Of a stretch of 5,593 nucleotides of DNA, positions 5,355-5,593 are shown one piece after another; position 1 is the first letter of the stretch, and each line of letters begins with the position of its first letter. The stretch covers positions 1 to 5,593 of the forward strand of contig WTHG01000425.1 in assembly GCA_011523245.1 (NCBI GenBank). The letters are read 5' to 3'. The position numbers and the translations under genes are program-made. The notes under the pieces are model-generated. The model was not told the DNA's origin, did not search any database, and saw only the letters and a program-made list of their open reading frames with translations. The DNA is from Verrucomicrobiales bacterium. Lineage in GTDB: Bacteria > Verrucomicrobiota > Verrucomicrobiia > Limisphaerales > UBA1100.

Positions 5355-5379
5355 TCGACCAATTGCAACCAAATTCACG

Positions 5380-5409
5380 GAGGCGCCTCTTACGAGGCGC
5401 CTCTTTTTT
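5380..5409 (+). terminator. rho-independent terminator after pilin 4
   Basis: GAGGCGCCTC (5380-5389) pairs with its identical, self-complementary partner GAGGCGCCTC (5394-5403) around TTAC, followed by six T. It separates pilin 4 from the lipoprotein remnant. Confidence 0.92.
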
Positions 5410-5435
5410 CATTCTGAACTAGGGGATAACAGCTT

Positions 5436-5519
5436 GAGGCAATGGCAGTTCCCGAAAAGATGGATCCAGCAGAGGCCGAGAAGGAAAAAGGATACCTCCC
5501 ACCGGGAGGAGGCGAATAA
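5436..5519 (+). pseudogene. truncated 3' copy of lipoprotein 3 gene
   Basis: Reads in frame from Glu-Ala-Met through KGYLPPGGGE to TAA, matching the last 28 residues of lipoprotein 3 except one Thr to Ala change. The other three base differences in the coding part are synonymous. An in-frame stop (TAA, 5427-5429) lies just upstream and there is no signal peptide or Cys, so it cannot make a lipoprotein. An ATG at 5442 could give 25 residues, but GAGG at 5436-5439 is only 2 nt away and the pilin 4 terminator lies just upstream. Most likely a remnant of an older pilin plus lipoprotein unit, or the product of a duplication that placed pilin 4 here. The mostly synonymous changes suggest the copy diverged while still part of a working gene. 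Confidence 0.8.
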
Positions 5520-5554
5520 TCCGCAAGACAGTCGAATTCGAGCGAATTCTGCAA

Positions 5555-5579
5555 GCCACTCCATCGGAGTGGTTTTTTT
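5555..5579 (+). terminator. rho-independent terminator, copy of the lipoprotein 3 terminator
   Basis: CCACTCC (5556-5562) pairs with GGAGTGG (5566-5572) across ATC and is followed by seven T. A C-to-T change at the base of the stem replaces a GC pair of copy A with a GT wobble and lengthens the T tract. Confidence 0.85.
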
Positions 5580-5593
5580 GTTTCATTATGGGG

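Larger units (their letters stand above)
5436..5588 (+). repeat. direct repeat copy B (lipoprotein 3 tail plus terminator)
   Basis: Second copy of 4128-4280, at a constant offset of 1308 bp. Its left edge is sharp: bases before 5436 show no similarity to lipoprotein 3. The segment beyond the stop codon (5524-5548) has diverged far more than the coding part. Confidence 0.88.

Noticed and set aside
4446..5378. 310-codon open frame on the - strand opposite pilin 4
   Set aside because: It is an antisense shadow of pilin 4, kept open by the biased third positions. It mirrors the coding frame, has no start signals or recognisable domain, and the + strand frame has clear pilin features and a promoter.

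Overview
The window holds a tandem array of four genes for large type IV pilin-like (prepilin-type N-terminal cleavage/methylation) proteins, all on the + strand, with a set of very small, strongly acidic lipoprotein genes around them. The N-terminal block shared by the pilins (FTLIELLVVIAIIGILA, then SMLLP, an Ala/Lys helix and a conserved KC) and the degenerate C-terminal DG motif are typical of the PVC superphylum. Verrucomicrobiota is the most likely source, judged from remembered family patterns and not from a search. No plasmid, phage, IS, CRISPR, tRNA or rRNA signal is visible.

Layout. 1-23: nothing recognised. 24-194 (-): small acidic lipoprotein 1, with a sigma70-type promoter at 219-247. 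195-536: divergent intergenic region with an inverted repeat, a sigma54-type -24/-12 element and a leader hairpin. 537-1436: pilin 1, then a strong terminator. 1491-1743: control region of pilin 2. 1744-2613: pilin 2, followed closely by lipoprotein 2 (2641-2859) and a terminator. 2919-3086: control region of pilin 3. 3087-3980: pilin 3, followed closely by lipoprotein 3 (4002-4211) and a terminator. 4272-4526: control region of pilin 4. 4527-5354: pilin 4, more divergent and Ala-rich, with its own terminator. 5436-5519: truncated second copy of the 3' end of lipoprotein 3, with a second copy of its terminator.

The main observation is that each pilin gene has one good match to the sigma54 consensus (TGGCAYN5NTGCW, GG and GC exactly 12 nt apart) 43-105 bp before its start. 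Each unit ends in a rho-independent terminator. The array is therefore best read as four independent sigma54-driven units. Two are bicistronic (pilin plus small acidic lipoprotein) and two are monocistronic. The two pilins paired with lipoproteins also share Ala instead of Gly at the prepilin cleavage site. Pilin 4 is bracketed by direct repeats 1308 bp apart, derived from the lipoprotein 3 tail and terminator, so it may have entered, or could leave, the array by recombination.

How the parts work together is inference. The pilins would be inserted in the inner membrane, cleaved by a prepilin peptidase and assembled into a pilus or pseudopilus by machinery encoded elsewhere. The acidic lipoproteins may be dedicated accessory factors of individual pilins. 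No assembly ATPase, peptidase, secretin or sigma54 activator lies in the window.
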